This document shows positions 1 to 10,883 of a stretch of DNA of 64,000 bases, one piece after another. The position numbers were made by a program, and so were the translations under genes. The notes under the pieces were generated by a model. The model ran no database searches and had not been told where the DNA came from. It saw only the letters and a list, made by a program, of their open reading frames with translations. The stretch covers positions 884,869 to 948,868 of the forward strand of contig ML976673.1 of assembly GCA_010015655.1 (NCBI GenBank). The letters are read 5' to 3'. The first letter of the stretch is position 1. Each line of letters starts with the position of its first letter. This DNA is from Bimuria novae-zelandiae CBS 107.79. Lineage: Eukaryota > Ascomycota > Dothideomycetes > Pleosporales > Didymosphaeriaceae.

Positions 1-1176
1 AAAATTAGGGTGTTAAGCTAGCTAATTATCTAATTAGGAAATTACTAAAAACACTAAATAACTAACACTAATAATACGTATAATTAACTATACTTGTTAA
101 TATTACTACTTTAAAAGGCCTTTTTAGCGTTAAATACGGCGTAAAAATAGATCAAAAGAATCAATCAATCAATCAAAAAAATAGGAAAAAACTGAACTGA
201 TTAATTATGGAGAGAGAGAGAGATTGATTTGATTGATAGGATCAATTTGAGCAAAAATACTAATTGATTGATAGATTGATTGATTGTTGGCAACTCTGTG
301 TATCGCATGATCTATTCAGGTCGTTAACGACCAAAAAAGAAATCCGAGTCTGAAATGGCGCATTAGCGATGCATCAGAAAGCATACTCATATAATTTGCT
401 GCTCGCCGATGGGCGTTTGCGGTTCCAAGTCACCCCAGGGTGGGCGATACCGGGGATGTCAAGCGCCTACACCAGCCAGCACATGTTAACTGGGCTCGAA
501 GGACGTCGCAGGACGTCTGGAATGTCCAGAAGGCTATGACTGCGGGTTGCGCGCTGCTGGTCAATCAAGCCGATCAGAGAGCGCAGGGTTGGAGATGAGA
601 GACGGAGCGCGCCTTGCGCTCGTTGTTGTTGTCACTGCCCTGACAGCGGCACTTACTTCTTGAATCAGCTGTAAAGACACTTCCTCCATCTAATAGTAAT
701 GTCCAACTGCTTGTTTCTTCTATGGCATTTTTAACGAAAGGGGTCACGATACACATAGTCTGTGAGCTAGTGGCTCCAACAACACCCATCATGCCTATGT
801 AAATAAGCCTACGAAATTAGGTTAATAGCATTCCATTAATATTTAATAACACGAGACCGGAGCTTCATCACTCTTCTTACACGATGTTGAAGCAAAAAAA
901 GAATCCTGCAACAAACACTAGACTCGTGAAGCACCACGATTAGGTCTTCAAAACGAGGCCGCTCATCTTCAGCGGGCCCCCGAGGTCCTCCATCGCTCGC
1001 ACTCGCGCACAACAACAACCCCTCTTCAAAACCGTGTTCAGATACTGTCGCAGCTCTGCCCTTGGTACGTAGTAACTAGTTCGTTGGTTTGAGAGAGTTT
1101 TATACCGAGTTTTGCCTTGCCCCACAGCATACCTAGTTAAGCTGTTCCCTTCCCAAACTTCGATCCCACGTTCCAC
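1..1176. other. AT-rich edge and downstream spacer, no gene recognised
   Basis: Bases 1-150 are TpA-rich and look like RIPed repeat. An inverted pair of TCAA/TTGA tandem units lies at about 161-175 and 274-286 with a GAGAGA tract between them. From about 300 to 1176 the composition is that of ordinary genomic DNA. Only short unsupported reading frames are present, and I recognise no protein, tRNA or rRNA. Confidence 0.6.
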
Positions 1177-2517
1177 TCAAGACAGCTCAGCCCACTTTTG
1201 CGCAGTGGACCCAGTCGTACCATAACCAGGTTCGACCTTGGCACCCTTAATGACCAGTTTGGGCTTTACAAACTGACAGTCAAACGTGCCTTTGAAAGTA
1301 GTACCACGGTTGGCGAACGTGATCTGCTGGACCGGCGCGTCAGAGCCGAGGCGTAGCGCATTCTTCCCAGACTCTCGGCCCAACCAGGCAAGCGCAAACG
1401 TTTTGTTGCTCTTGATGTGAAACTCGCCTCTCTCATTGGTCTTGTTGGACGTGGGATAGATGCGCATTATGCCTCTGACGACACCGAAGTCGAAAACGGC
1501 GCCAAAACGCGGAAGTTCGGCTTTCTGGCCGTTGACAATTTGGCTGTTACGTTCCACATACCCGGGTCCGTAATACTCTTCTCCGTCTATGTCCATATCG
1601 CTAAGGCCTCTGGATTCCTCTTGCACCTGTTCTTCCCTGATTTCTAAGATCTCATAATCATCGCGGAAGATCTCCATGGACAGCTCTTTCGGCGGTCCAC
1701 TCGGGTGGGTCGCGAGCTCAAGACATTCGATCTTCCACTGTCCTGTCGGATCCCAGGCAGCCAAGTGCTTTCTTTCGTTCATTCGCTTGGCTTTCTCCGC
1801 ATCCTTAGCTGCCTTGGCGGCACTTTTTTCTGCCGCCTTCTCCGCTTTCAGCGCGGTGAAACGTTGTTTCTCTATCTCTCGGCTCTCTTTCACTGTTTCG
1901 GCAGAGATCTTGGCGACTTGACTTTTGACCGCGTCAATCTGTCCAATGACCTGGAGAAGAACCGGTCCGGAACCGGGTTCTGTACGGTACTTCTGCGGCG
2001 CATTCACAACCTGGTAGCACAGACTGAGCTCAGTGGCTGCGGCGTGAGATGCATCGCACGCCGGGCCCATGTAAAATGACTTTTTCAGTGTATCCTCCTT
2101 TTCAAGACTCTCTTTCAAAGCCCGCCTGGGATCTTTCCGTAACCGCTCTGCAAACGTCCTGGCAGGTGAGTTCCACCAGGCTTCCTCATTTTTACTTGCC
2201 TTTTTCTTATCTTCATTCGCAAGCTGCCGCTTCAGTTTGTCTATCTCCCGCTTTATTGCGGTATCCTCGGATTTGTCTCGGAATCTGAGCCTGTTCTGCA
2301 GATCCTCGATGCTACCTGTAGTACGCAATCCTCGAAATGAACATTGTGCCTGGTAATAGGCTTTTGGGCGATTGCGAAATGGCGGTTGCTTCTTTGCAAT
2401 CGCGCCTCTTTCGTTCTTGATGGGTTCCGATGGGAGGTTCTTATCCACGTTCGCATCGTAGGCCTCGCCGTACCGTAACAGCTTTGTCTGAGCGGCTTCA
2501 TATTCTTCCGGCGTCAT
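1177..2517 (-). CDS. conserved-looking protein of unknown function with a SAP-like motif
   Basis: The open frame extends upstream to 2631 but begins there with TTG. The first ATG is at 2517-2515 (MTPEEYEAAQTKLL...), giving 446 aa, so either this is the start or a short upstream exon is missing. Residues about 55-75 (CSFRGLRTTGSIEDLQNRL) resemble the helix-turn-helix of SAP domains, which bind DNA or RNA. This is followed by a charged coiled-coil (K/E-rich, about 80-115) and a second Ala/Lys/Glu-rich helix around residues 200-245. The C-terminal ~190 residues look globular, with no family I can name. It has no signal peptide or membrane segment, so it is probably intracellular. Its upstream side faces the 2.7-22 kb repeat nest, whose outer edge is about 215 bp from the chosen ATG. 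Role unknown; the SAP assignment is tentative. Confidence 0.7.
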   Translation of the reverse strand: MTPEEYEAAQTKLLRYGEAYDANVDKNLPSEPIKNERGAIAKKQPPFRNRPKAYYQAQCSFRGLRTTGSIEDLQNRLRFRDKSEDTAIKREIDKLKRQLANEDKKKASKNEEAWWNSPARTFAERLRKDPRRALKESLEKEDTLKKSFYMGPACDASHAAATELSLCYQVVNAPQKYRTEPGSGPVLLQVIGQIDAVKSQVAKISAETVKESREIEKQRFTALKAEKAAEKSAAKAAKDAEKAKRMNERKHLAAWDPTGQWKIECLELATHPSGPPKELSMEIFRDDYEILEIREEQVQEESRGLSDMDIDGEEYYGPGYVERNSQIVNGQKAELPRFGAVFDFGVVRGIMRIYPTSNKTNERGEFHIKSNKTFALAWLGRESGKNALRLGSDAPVQQITFANRGTTFKGTFDCQFVKPKLVIKGAKVEPGYGTTGSTAQKWAELS

Positions 2518-2732
2518 CTCCGACGACTGTCCACCGTTTGTTCCGTACAACCTTAGGGTTGTTAAATTGGTACCTTGGATACCTGGCTCGGTAATCCACC
2601 GGTTCACAGGCTGCTGCGGGAGAAACTCCAAAGGAAATCGTTCGGGAACGCGAAAAAACAGGAAAACGCGCGGAACAGAGCGTGAAATTGAGGTGATTAG
2701 ATTCGAGTCATGGGTGTTCTTGGAAGCGGATC

Positions 2733-2745
2733 CTCCGGGTTAGGC
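2733..2745. repeat. left copy of 13-bp direct repeat (probable target-site duplication)
   Basis: CTCCGGGTTAGGC occurs here and again at 21999-22011, immediately outside the two inverted ends of the large element. Both copies lie in non-RIPed genomic sequence. Confidence 0.75.
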
Positions 2746-2866
2746 AGGATACAGGCCAGCCGACTGGTCAAAAAGCCAAGCCGACTGGTGGGGTCCAAGC
2801 GCCCTTGTGCCAAGCAGTCGGCTTGGCCCAGCAACCTAAGCGACAGGTCGGCTAAGCTTAACTAAT
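2746..2866 (+). repeat. left terminal inverted repeat of the 19-kb element
   Basis: Inverted partner of 21880-21998. It carries GCCGACTGGT twice in direct orientation with a 21-bp period (about 2759 and 2780) and related inverted motifs further in (CAGTCGGC, CAGGTCGGC). It still keeps many CpA/TpG sites, unlike the body of the element. Confidence 0.85.
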
Positions 2867-3589
2867 GAAAATTTTTTACTTTTTATTACACAACTTACAC
2901 CTACTTCTCTACATAAAAAATCTACTATAATATCTATTATAGATAAATTTATTTTACTAGATATTAAAGACGCTTCTCTGTAATAAGTTAGCTAGGAGAT
3001 TAAAGAGTTTGATGTAATTACATTAGAGGAAGAGGTAAATTAAAATAAATATATTATAAACATGTTCTAAATATGTTTATAATGTATAGGAATCTATTTT
3101 AGAGCTAATTCTGCTTATTACTGCGTAATTTAGATTTTTAATTACTATAGATCTTAAATTTGCACTAGAATTACCTAAATATCTAACTACTTATAAGAAT
3201 AGATATACATATTATGTTAATACTATAAAAGTTACGGATATTAAGCACGCCTTAGTAAGTACATGTAATTATATTACTAATATATTTAAAACGTGTTCTA
3301 ATTATAGTTTAGGTGTAATTTAGCTAGAGCTAAATTTATAGCTCTATAATAGTAACCTCGCCTTTCTTAAATTAAGCTCGAGGAAAGAAATAGAAGATGC
3401 GTTATAGTAGGATTCTTTATTATAAATATTTTTATAACATATTACGAGCGCTATCACACTTAACTATAATTAAATAAATATAGGCTTTAATCTAAGACCT
3501 CCGTAAGAGTATTAATAGCTCTAACCTAGATTTAATTTAATAAGATACAAACGCGTTCGTAACGTGTCTAATATATATTATAAAGATAC
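2867..3589. other. RIPed body of the 19-kb element
   Basis: TpA-rich sequence with stops in all frames. No domain could be recognised. It probably belongs to the outer element because it continues directly from its terminal repeat. Confidence 0.55.
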
Positions 3590-3591
3590 TA

Positions 3592-5453
3592 ACGTACATG
3601 CATAGCGAGTGGCCGGGCATAGCGAGTGGCCGAAAATGCCAAGACCCCATCAAAACGTTCTACTACAACGCGATGTCTTAACAACGCAATAAACTACCTA
3701 AATTAAAAGAGGCTAGATTATAGCTTGCGCTTTAAGCTATTAAAGAAGACGCGCTACTTTTAATTTTACGCGCTATAGTAGTTTATAGCGTTACTAAAAG
3801 AACACTATAATAAAGACGCGCTAAAACTACCTTTCGACGCGACTATGCACCTAACTTAATAAGACTTACTATAAGAGAGGAGTAGGTAATTATATAGTAT
3901 ATACTTAATCTAGATGCGCAAGGGTTTCCGCCCTAGCTTGCTACTATAAAAGATATAGCTAATTCTTTACTAGCTGCACGCTATAACGAGCTAGTTAGTT
4001 AAAGGTGGCCTTACTACTTTATTAAGCGCTAGCTAGAGCTCTAAGTCAAGTTTAATTAAAAGTATAACTATAAGAGAGCCCTCTATAAGGATCCTAAGGT
4101 TGTACAGGGCTAGTTCCGGCTTATAGAGAATACCAAAGCCAAGTATAGTATCCTAGATAAAGATACCTATAACTTTAATAAGACTAGCTTTATAATAGGC
4201 ATAATATTAATAGGAGCAGTTATTATAGGCTTTAAGCGTTAAGGCAAGCTAAAGAGCGTGCAGTAGGGCAATTAAAAGTAGATAATAGCTATTTATAGCA
4301 TTAACGCGACAGGGTGGGCGATCCTACCCTTCCTTATCTTTCAGGGCAAGCACTACCTCTCTGCCTGGTACTAAGAGAAGGATCTACCTCGCGACTGGGT
4401 TCTCGCAGTCTCTAAGAACGGCTGGACAAATAACGAGCTTAGTCTATAGTGGCTAAAGCACTTTAACGCGCATATAAAAGAGCGTACTATTAGTAGCTAT
4501 TAGTTACTTATTATTAATAGCTACGAGAGCTATAACTCGCTTAAATTCTAGTAATACTGCAAGGATAGAAAGATTATCACTCTCTGTATGCCTCTATATT
4601 CGTCGCACCTCCTGCAGCCACTAGATATGGGGTGTTTCTCGCCGTTGAAGAAGGCATATAGGCGCCAAGCTAAGGATCTAATGCGCAACTATATCACGCA
4701 TATTACTAAAATTAAGTTCTTACCTTATTTTATTACTACTTTTAAGGCTATAATAACTTAAAGTAATATTTAAGGAGGCTTTTAAGGCGCTAGCCTTATT
4801 CCCCTTAACCTAAAAGTAGTAATATTAAAGCTTAACGTTCGTCTGCGTACGCCTTCGCCTTTTACTATACGCGATAGTACGTGGCAGTCGCAGACGCCTA
4901 GCAACACCCTAGAATTAGGGTCACAATTAACGCTGGTGAAGGAGAGGATTTAGAGGCACTTAGATAGCTCCCTAATAAGTATAGTTAAGGCGGTTAAAAA
5001 GCTTGTGAAAGGCGCTAAGCTAATAGCGCATTCTCTAGTATTAATAATAAAGTATAACGCTAAGCTTTAACCCACTAATAAAGCTGCTACACAACGTAAA
5101 TCGCATAAGAGAAAGCAACTATAGCAGGAAGAAGTCCTTATAACTACTAATAGCTAGCGACTAGCTACCCTAAAGGACTTTGCGGCGCGTAGTAATAAGA
5201 AAAAGGCAAAGAAAAGGGTGCGCGCTAATAAAGGCAAATTAACTTAATAGCGCTGTAGACGCTGCGGCGAGGCTAGGCATAATTCGCGCACGTGTAAAAA
5301 AGAAGTAGAAGTAGATTCTGAGTAGATTGGCCTACTATAATTTCTTATTACTATTTGTGTGCGTTCTGTACTATTGTGTAGAGTGTAGATTTTGATGGGA
5401 TCTTGGCATTTTCGGCCACTCGCTATGCCCGGCCACTCGCTATGCATGTACGT
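3592..5453 (+). mobile_element. Fot/pogo-type DNA transposon, decayed by RIP
   Basis: A 1.86-kb unit flanked by TA (3590-3591 and 5454-5455) with perfect inverted ends of about 55 bp starting ACGTACATGCATAGCGAG. The ends contain two tandem copies of a 17-bp unit (3600-3615 and 3617-3632, and inverted at the right end). TA duplication and a DDE_1-type coding remnant place it in the Tc1/mariner superfamily, pogo/Fot branch. The terminal ~60 bp are unmutated while the interior is saturated with TpA. Confidence 0.92.
3673..5325 (+). pseudogene. Fot/pogo transposase remnant (HTH, DDE_1, C-terminal zinc knuckle)
   Basis: A single forward frame can be followed from ATG 3673 with many TAG/TAA codons where glutamine or tryptophan is expected, the pattern RIP gives from CAG, CAA and TGG. 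Recognisable blocks are LDAQGFPP near 3915, DKDTYNFNKT around the first catalytic Asp near 4160, and SHLLQPLDMGCFSPLK near 4605, the segment after the second Asp in DDE_1 transposases. At the C terminus (about 5250-5310) lies a CxxC...H...C zinc knuckle (CRRCGEARHNSRTC). The number of stops rules out a functional product. A related copy starts at 63096. Confidence 0.9.
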
Positions 5454-5455
5454 TA

Positions 5456-6190
5456 ACTATTAAATATAGCTTATTTTGAAGCCTATAAAGAAGGTTTTAG
5501 TAAGGTATTACATATATATCTTAGCATATAACATGCTAATTAGAATTACATTTAATAAAATAGATAATAAGTAAATAATACAACTTATAGCACGTTCTTA
5601 ACGAATTCTAAACACGTTAGGATTTAAATAGGCAGGTATAATACTATCTATGCTGCCAGAACTACGCTGTATAATATATAACCCCTTATTTACCAAAGCT
5701 ATTATTAGCTATTATAAAATAAAATATTCCTATTTACAGGAATTACTATCTTCTAGCAATAGAATAAACAGCATTAATACTAGTTGCTATATTATTAATA
5801 GCGAAGCTGTAAGAGGAAGACTTATAGTAGGCTCTTTAATATTTTCTTAACGTTTTCTTAATATCTTCCTAATATATCCCTAATGTATTATTAATACGTT
5901 CCTAACATGTTTAGGAGGCGTTAATTATTTACAAGGAGCTAGAAAACCTATTATTATACCTTATAATGTTATTTTCTATATATTTATTCTAGAAGACCTT
6001 ATTACTACACTATACGTTCTTTTAACTTTATTTAGAGAGTATTCACATCTACCACCGCCACTAAATAAGTTACTAAAGTCTATTATTTAAAAGATAGTAG
6101 AGTTAGTAAATTACGTAAGAGATCCTAGGCTAATAACTAGTAAAACTTTTTATAATAGGTTTAAATTATATTCTTAATATTACTATAGGC
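5456..6190. other. RIPed body of the 19-kb element
   Basis: AT-rich sequence between the Fot/pogo insertion and the Gypsy pair. A 66-codon frame at 5650-5850 (+) has no recognisable motif. I see no gene here. Confidence 0.5.
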
Positions 6191-6326
6191 TGTTAAGATC
6201 CCAAAGAGATAGCTAATCCCTAAGGGGCTAAGGTTGGTTCTCGGGCAGGAGTACTAGTAGGACAGGAGAGGGTTATAGTGATAGCTTGCGCTTGTCACTA
6301 GGGCGTTAGTATTAAAGGTGTGTATA
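6191..6326 (-). repeat. Gypsy2 3' LTR, first part (split by Gypsy1)
   Basis: Begins TGTTAAGATCCCAAAGAGAT and matches 19053-19190 with C/T and G/A differences only. The LTR continues at 12854 after the Gypsy1 insertion. Position 6322-6326 (GTATA) is the left copy of the Gypsy1 target duplication. Confidence 0.93.
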
Positions 6327-6758
6327 TGTTAAGTCCCTACGGGTAGCTAGTCCGTAAGTAGTTAGGGTTGGTTCTCGGGCAAGAGTACTTGTTAGGCAAG
6401 GAAGGGGTATTGACTGCTTGAGCTGGTCAATGGGGTTGTCGGTATCGAGAGAGCGTAGGAGTCACAATCGAATCGACTAGAGCCTAAGTCAAATCTAAAC
6501 GATAGATTGATAAACAGGTTGAACACGAGTATGAGAGTTCATCCTCGCGTTCCTATATACTATGCTAAGTCCCAAGAATCCCAAATGTCCCATGTGTCCC
6601 ATAAGTCCCAGAATCCCATATGCCAAGATACGATTGGGACTTCCGATAATTCTGGGACTCGTGACTTGTGTCACGTGATCGCTTGGCCTGGGTGTGCCAA
6701 GACGTCGGTGGTTCTTAACTGTCGTTGCCCCACCTGTGTGACATGTTGGATCCTAACA
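6327..6758 (-). repeat. Gypsy1 3' LTR
   Basis: 432 bp, TG...CA on either strand. It contains a run of GTCCCA-type hexamers at about 6570-6620 (AAGTCCCAAGAATCCCAAAT...) and an inverted GGGACT copy downstream. Confidence 0.95.
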
Positions 6759-6878
6759 TCAGCTCCCCTCTCCGAGCTCAATGTCCTCATGAGTTCTAAA
6801 CCCATAAAGCCATTTTCTCGATCCGCCCGATACCGTCATTCCCAAGCCGATTGCCTCGAGCGAGACTGCGTGTTCGCG

Positions 6879-7349
6879 ATGGTCGCGTGCACCTATTGTG
6901 TGAAAAAGCAGCTACCGTGTCGGTTGTCGTCTTTACACTCGAAGTGCACAAATTACGTTCGGTTCGGTAATCAGAAGTGCGAGCCGGAAGAGGTTCCTTT
7001 GCCGGATTACTCGAAGATAGATGCAGAGATGGAAAGGTTAGAAAAGTTAGAGGCCGAGGAGGAAGCGAAGCTTCGGGTGGAAGAGGAGCTTGCTCATGCG
7101 GCTCTCCTTCGTGCACGTCTGGCACGAGAGAAGATGGCGCGGTTGCGCAATCAGCGTAAAAAGTTACGTCGGAAGGAACAAGAATTATTTAATCGTGGCA
7201 TGTCCACGATTAACGAGTTGGAAGCGTTAGAGGCCCGTGAGGAGCTTGCACAAGCAGCGGTTTCGGTCAATCCCAAGGCTGCCTTAGGTGCGGAGGTGAT
7301 TGATTGGTCCGTAATCTGGTCCAAGCCTTCGTCTTCTTCAGCTGCTTAA
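6879..7349 (+). CDS. antisense ORF between pol and the 3' LTR of Gypsy1, Cys-rich plus coiled coil
   Basis: 156 aa on the strand opposite to gag-pol. ATG 6879 opens MVACTYCVKKQLPCR, and a second Cys pair follows (KCTNYVRFGNQKC), suggesting a small metal-binding module at residues 1-40. A strongly charged coiled coil (Glu/Leu/Arg-rich, about residues 55-125) follows, then a short tail ending in a Ser run. It is free of stops although gag and pol on the other strand carry several. It overlaps the end of pol tail to tail by 83 bp. Gypsy2 has a decayed ORF of the same design at the same place (13361-13744). Function unknown; an accessory retrotransposon protein is an inference. Confidence 0.65.
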   Translation: MVACTYCVKKQLPCRLSSLHSKCTNYVRFGNQKCEPEEVPLPDYSKIDAEMERLEKLEAEEEAKLRVEEELAHAALLRARLAREKMARLRNQRKKLRRKEQELFNRGMSTINELEALEAREELAQAAVSVNPKAALGAEVIDWSVIWSKPSSSSAA

Positions 7350-10300
7350 TGGCGTGCCAATATTGCTGTATTCTTTCTTGGCTGTTCCGTAAGTGTTCTT
7401 CGGGTTCCCATGTATTTTCGCTGTGTGGATATCCTTTCTATTTGATAAGATATGTTCGTGGCTAATCTGTATGTTGTAGTATTTTCTCGACTTCGAATTC
7501 GGTTTCTTCCTCTGGCTGGTGATAGAAGGTTGTCTCAACTGGTGTTTCTAGGTCTGCTAGTTCCAGTCAGTCTATGTAGAATACCGGATGTATTTTGGCA
7601 TCTGGCGGTAGTTCCAATCAGTAGTTGACCAGTAATACTTGTTTCGAAATAAAAAATAGTCCAACCTTGACATAGTCCAGTTTCTTGTGCTTCTTCTTTT
7701 GAGTTCGAAGATTCTTCGTAAGCAGGTATGCTTTATCCCCCTTTTTCAGCTGAGGTGCCGTTTTTCGTTTCTTGTTGGTGTAGGAAATGCTTTGCTGTTA
7801 AGCTTTCTCGAGGTTTCTTCGGAGTTGTTCGTGTATTTTCTTCATGTTTTCTGCCATGTTGATGGCTTCTTCCGTTTTAATCGTTGTAAGAAATACTTGA
7901 TCAAAGAGATGTGGGTGTCTTCCGTGGTTTGCATAAAATGGTGTGTATCCTGTTGCTGCTGATACCTTGTTGTTATATGCTAATTGTGCCATAGGTAATA
8001 ATAAAATCCAGTTATTCTTCTGGTTGTTGCAGTAGATGCGTAGGTACGTTTCAATCGTTTGATTCGTACGTTCTGTCTGTCCGTCCGTTTGCGGGTGATA
8101 GGCTGTTAATAACTTTCGTTTTGTTCCAATAAGTGCCATAAGGGTTGTCCAGTAGTTTGATGTGAAGAGCTTGTCTCTATCGCTGATAATTGTCTTTGGA
8201 ATTCCATAGTGTCGTATAAGTCGATCTAGGATGAGAAACGCGAGTTCCTTGGCCGTAGTCGTCTTTTGACATGGTAATAGTTCCACATATTTGGTGAATC
8301 TGCATATGATTACCAATATCGAGTCGTAGCTCATTCCTGTTGCTGTGTCTTTTGACTTGGGTAGTCCAGTTACAAAGTCCATTGCGATGTCTTCCCATGG
8401 TGCTGTTGGAATCTGTATTGTTTGCATCTCACCGTACTTGAGATGAGTGGCATGTTTGTTCTTTTGGCAGTCTGCGCACTTGCGTATGTACGTTGTTACT
8501 ACTTCTTTGATCCCTTGGAATGTGTAGTTTCGTTGGATAAGTTCCATTGTCTTCTTAATTCCTGGGTGTCCGTATACTGGGTCATCATGGTATTGTCGTA
8601 TGACCTCTGTCTGTTGTTCCTTGGGTACTTCTCGCGTGAGTACAAGGAGTTGATTGAGTTCTGCCGTGGGTTCTAAAGAACCATCGGGTTTTTGTTTTAG
8701 TATCGCGGAGTAGGTTTTTACTTTGTCTCCTGCAAGGTCGTGTCGTCGGCTGAGTGCGTCTGCTCGTCCGTTTTCTTTGCCAGGTGTATATACGATCTTG
8801 AATTTGTATTGTCCAAGCGTTTCCGTGTCGGTGAACTTGCATGAGTAATATGCAATAGGGTGCCATTTGCCATCTTTTTCTTGCTTCGCGCAGGCGCCTA
8901 TCGCGAGGTCACTTGCGTCTGTTTCGATTCGTAGTGGTTTTCCATCCCTGAAGTGGATGAGTACTGGTGGCATAATGCATGCGGTCTTTAAGAGTTGGAA
9001 CGACATTCCACACTCTGCAGTCCATGCGAATGGTGTGTCTTTTCTTGTAAGGTTTGTAAGTAGTATCGTGATCTTTGCGTAATCCTTGATAAATTGTCGA
9101 TTAAATCCACAGAATCCTAAGAATTCTTGGATGTTCTTCGCCGTCTTTAGTATTGGCTAGTTCTTAATGCATTCGATCTTATCAGGTGCGACTTCGATTC
9201 CTTCTATGCTGATAACGTGTCCTAGGAATTCAAGTCGTGTTACGTGCTATTTGCACTTCTTTGGCTTGATCCTGAGATGTGCCTTGTCCAGTGCTGTCAG
9301 TACTGTTTGTACGTGCGGGACGTGGTCCTCGTCGTTCTCGGAGTAAACAAGTATATCGTCCATGTATGCGATGACGAATATGTCCAGATAGTTGCGTAAT
9401 ACAAAGTTAACTAGCGCTTGGAAGTTCGCTGGTGCGTTGGTGAGTCCAAAAGGCATGACTATGTATTCGAACAGTCCGTAGCGTGACCTAAACGCTGTCT
9501 TCCACTCGTCACCTTCCTTAATTCTTATAAGGTGATATCTATCTCGTAAGTCCATTAGTATAAAGCGTTTGGCTCTTGATAGTCGGTCTCTTAATTCTAA
9601 GATGTTTGGTAGTAGGTATCAATTTTTAATCGTCATGTCGTTAATCTTCTAATAGTTAACACATGGTCGTGGTGTGCCGTCTTTCTTCATGACAAACATG
9701 AAAGGGCTGGCTGCTAGTGACTTTGATGGTCGTATGTATCCTTTCGCGAGATTTGTCTCGATGAATTCTTTTTCTTGTTGAAGTTCTTTCCCAGTCTTGC
9801 CATATAGTGGTCCAAAGGGTGGCGTTTTCCCTTCTACTAGGTCTATTGCTAGATCCCAGGGCTGATGTTCTGGAAGGTTTGCTTTTCCTTCTCTCTCGGT
9901 GAACATATGATTCCATGCTCGGTAGCATTCTGGAATTTCATGGTTTGTGCTTTCATCCATCTTCTTGCGCTCTGTGACCTGGTGGTTCCTGCCAGCGTCT
10001 GCCAAGGGTTTCTTCCGTTTTTCGACTGTCTGTCGCGAGACTATAGTGTTGATAGCTCTCTCATCTACTATCATGCTCTGTTGATGCGTAGGCTTTGCTT
10101 GCAATGCACAGTTGCAGCGCTTAAAGGATAGCTTCTTTCTTTTCTAGTTAATCGTGGGATTGTGCTTCCTTAACCAGGGTAGTCCCAAGATCACGTCGTG
10201 ATTAGCTTCCTCAATGATGTCGAGGGTAATCGATTCCTGGTGTCCATGGATCGTGAGGGTAGTTTCGACCTCGTATTCAATCATTGCCTTGCCGGGCATC

Positions 10301-10800
10301 AGTTGTCCATTCGCGACATGGATAGCATAGGGTATGGCCTTTTTGCGCTCATAGAGTCCTGCTCCATCAAGTGCTTTTCTCGACACATAACTTTCCTGTG
10401 CTCCTGAGTCCAGCATGGCTTTCATCCATGTTTCTTTAAGCTGTACCGGTAGCTTGATTAATGCCTGACTGTTTATGACATTTAATTCTCTGAAGGCGTC
10501 TTCCCTTCTGAGCCTAGGTCTAAAAAAGACATCTTTTCCGTGGGTGGCTTTGTGGGATTGAGGTGTCCTTCCTTCTTCTTCTCCTGAGGCTGCTGCTGGC
10601 CCTTTTCTAGAAGAGCTTCACCGTCTTCTTCCTTCGTTACCGTTTCAATCCTGAGGGTCGTAGTCCCTTTCGGTATGCGATTGAACCCATGCTTTCCCTT
10701 TTGCTCTTTGTGTTCCTCACAATCGGGGTGTAAGCATGTTTGCCATTTGTCGGATGCGCATTTTCCATTAACTAGTAGCGACATTGCTTAGTTTAGCGCT
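7267..10800 (-). pseudogene. Gypsy1 pol: protease, reverse transcriptase, RNase H, integrase, chromodomain
   Basis: Reverse-strand frames in order: retropepsin (LDSGAQESYVSRKAL ... VILGLPWLRKHNP, 10144-10425), reverse transcriptase (start about 10000; catalytic YMDDILVYSEN within 9247-9555), RNase H (IETDASDLAIGACAKQE near 8930), integrase zinc-binding and core (CADCQKNKHATH; PWEDIAMDFVTGLP; YHPQTDGQTERTNQTIE, 7798-8700). A C-terminal chromodomain (FEVEKILQHTD ... KGYPHSENTWEPEEHL, about 7380-7500) makes it a chromovirus. Stops at several points (for example TAA at 7798, and TAG codons in the chromodomain in place of Q and W) are CAA/CAG/TGG changes of RIP type. The element cannot make a full polyprotein as it stands. 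Confidence 0.93.
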
Positions 10801-10883
10801 TAGTTAAGGTGTGGAAAGTATCGTTTTTCACGTTTGTCCCAGAGGTGAACGTTACAATAGGTGATAGGGCAGTCGAACCACTC

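Noticed and set aside
161..287. TCAA/TTGA tandem runs as CRISPR-like or MITE
   Set aside because: Simple low-complexity repeats without spacers, and no target duplication could be found.
6507..7349. A 280-residue reading of the antisense Gypsy1 ORF starting at 6507
   Set aside because: It begins with TTG inside the LTR; the first ATG that leads directly into the Cys motif is 6879, so the shorter protein is more credible.
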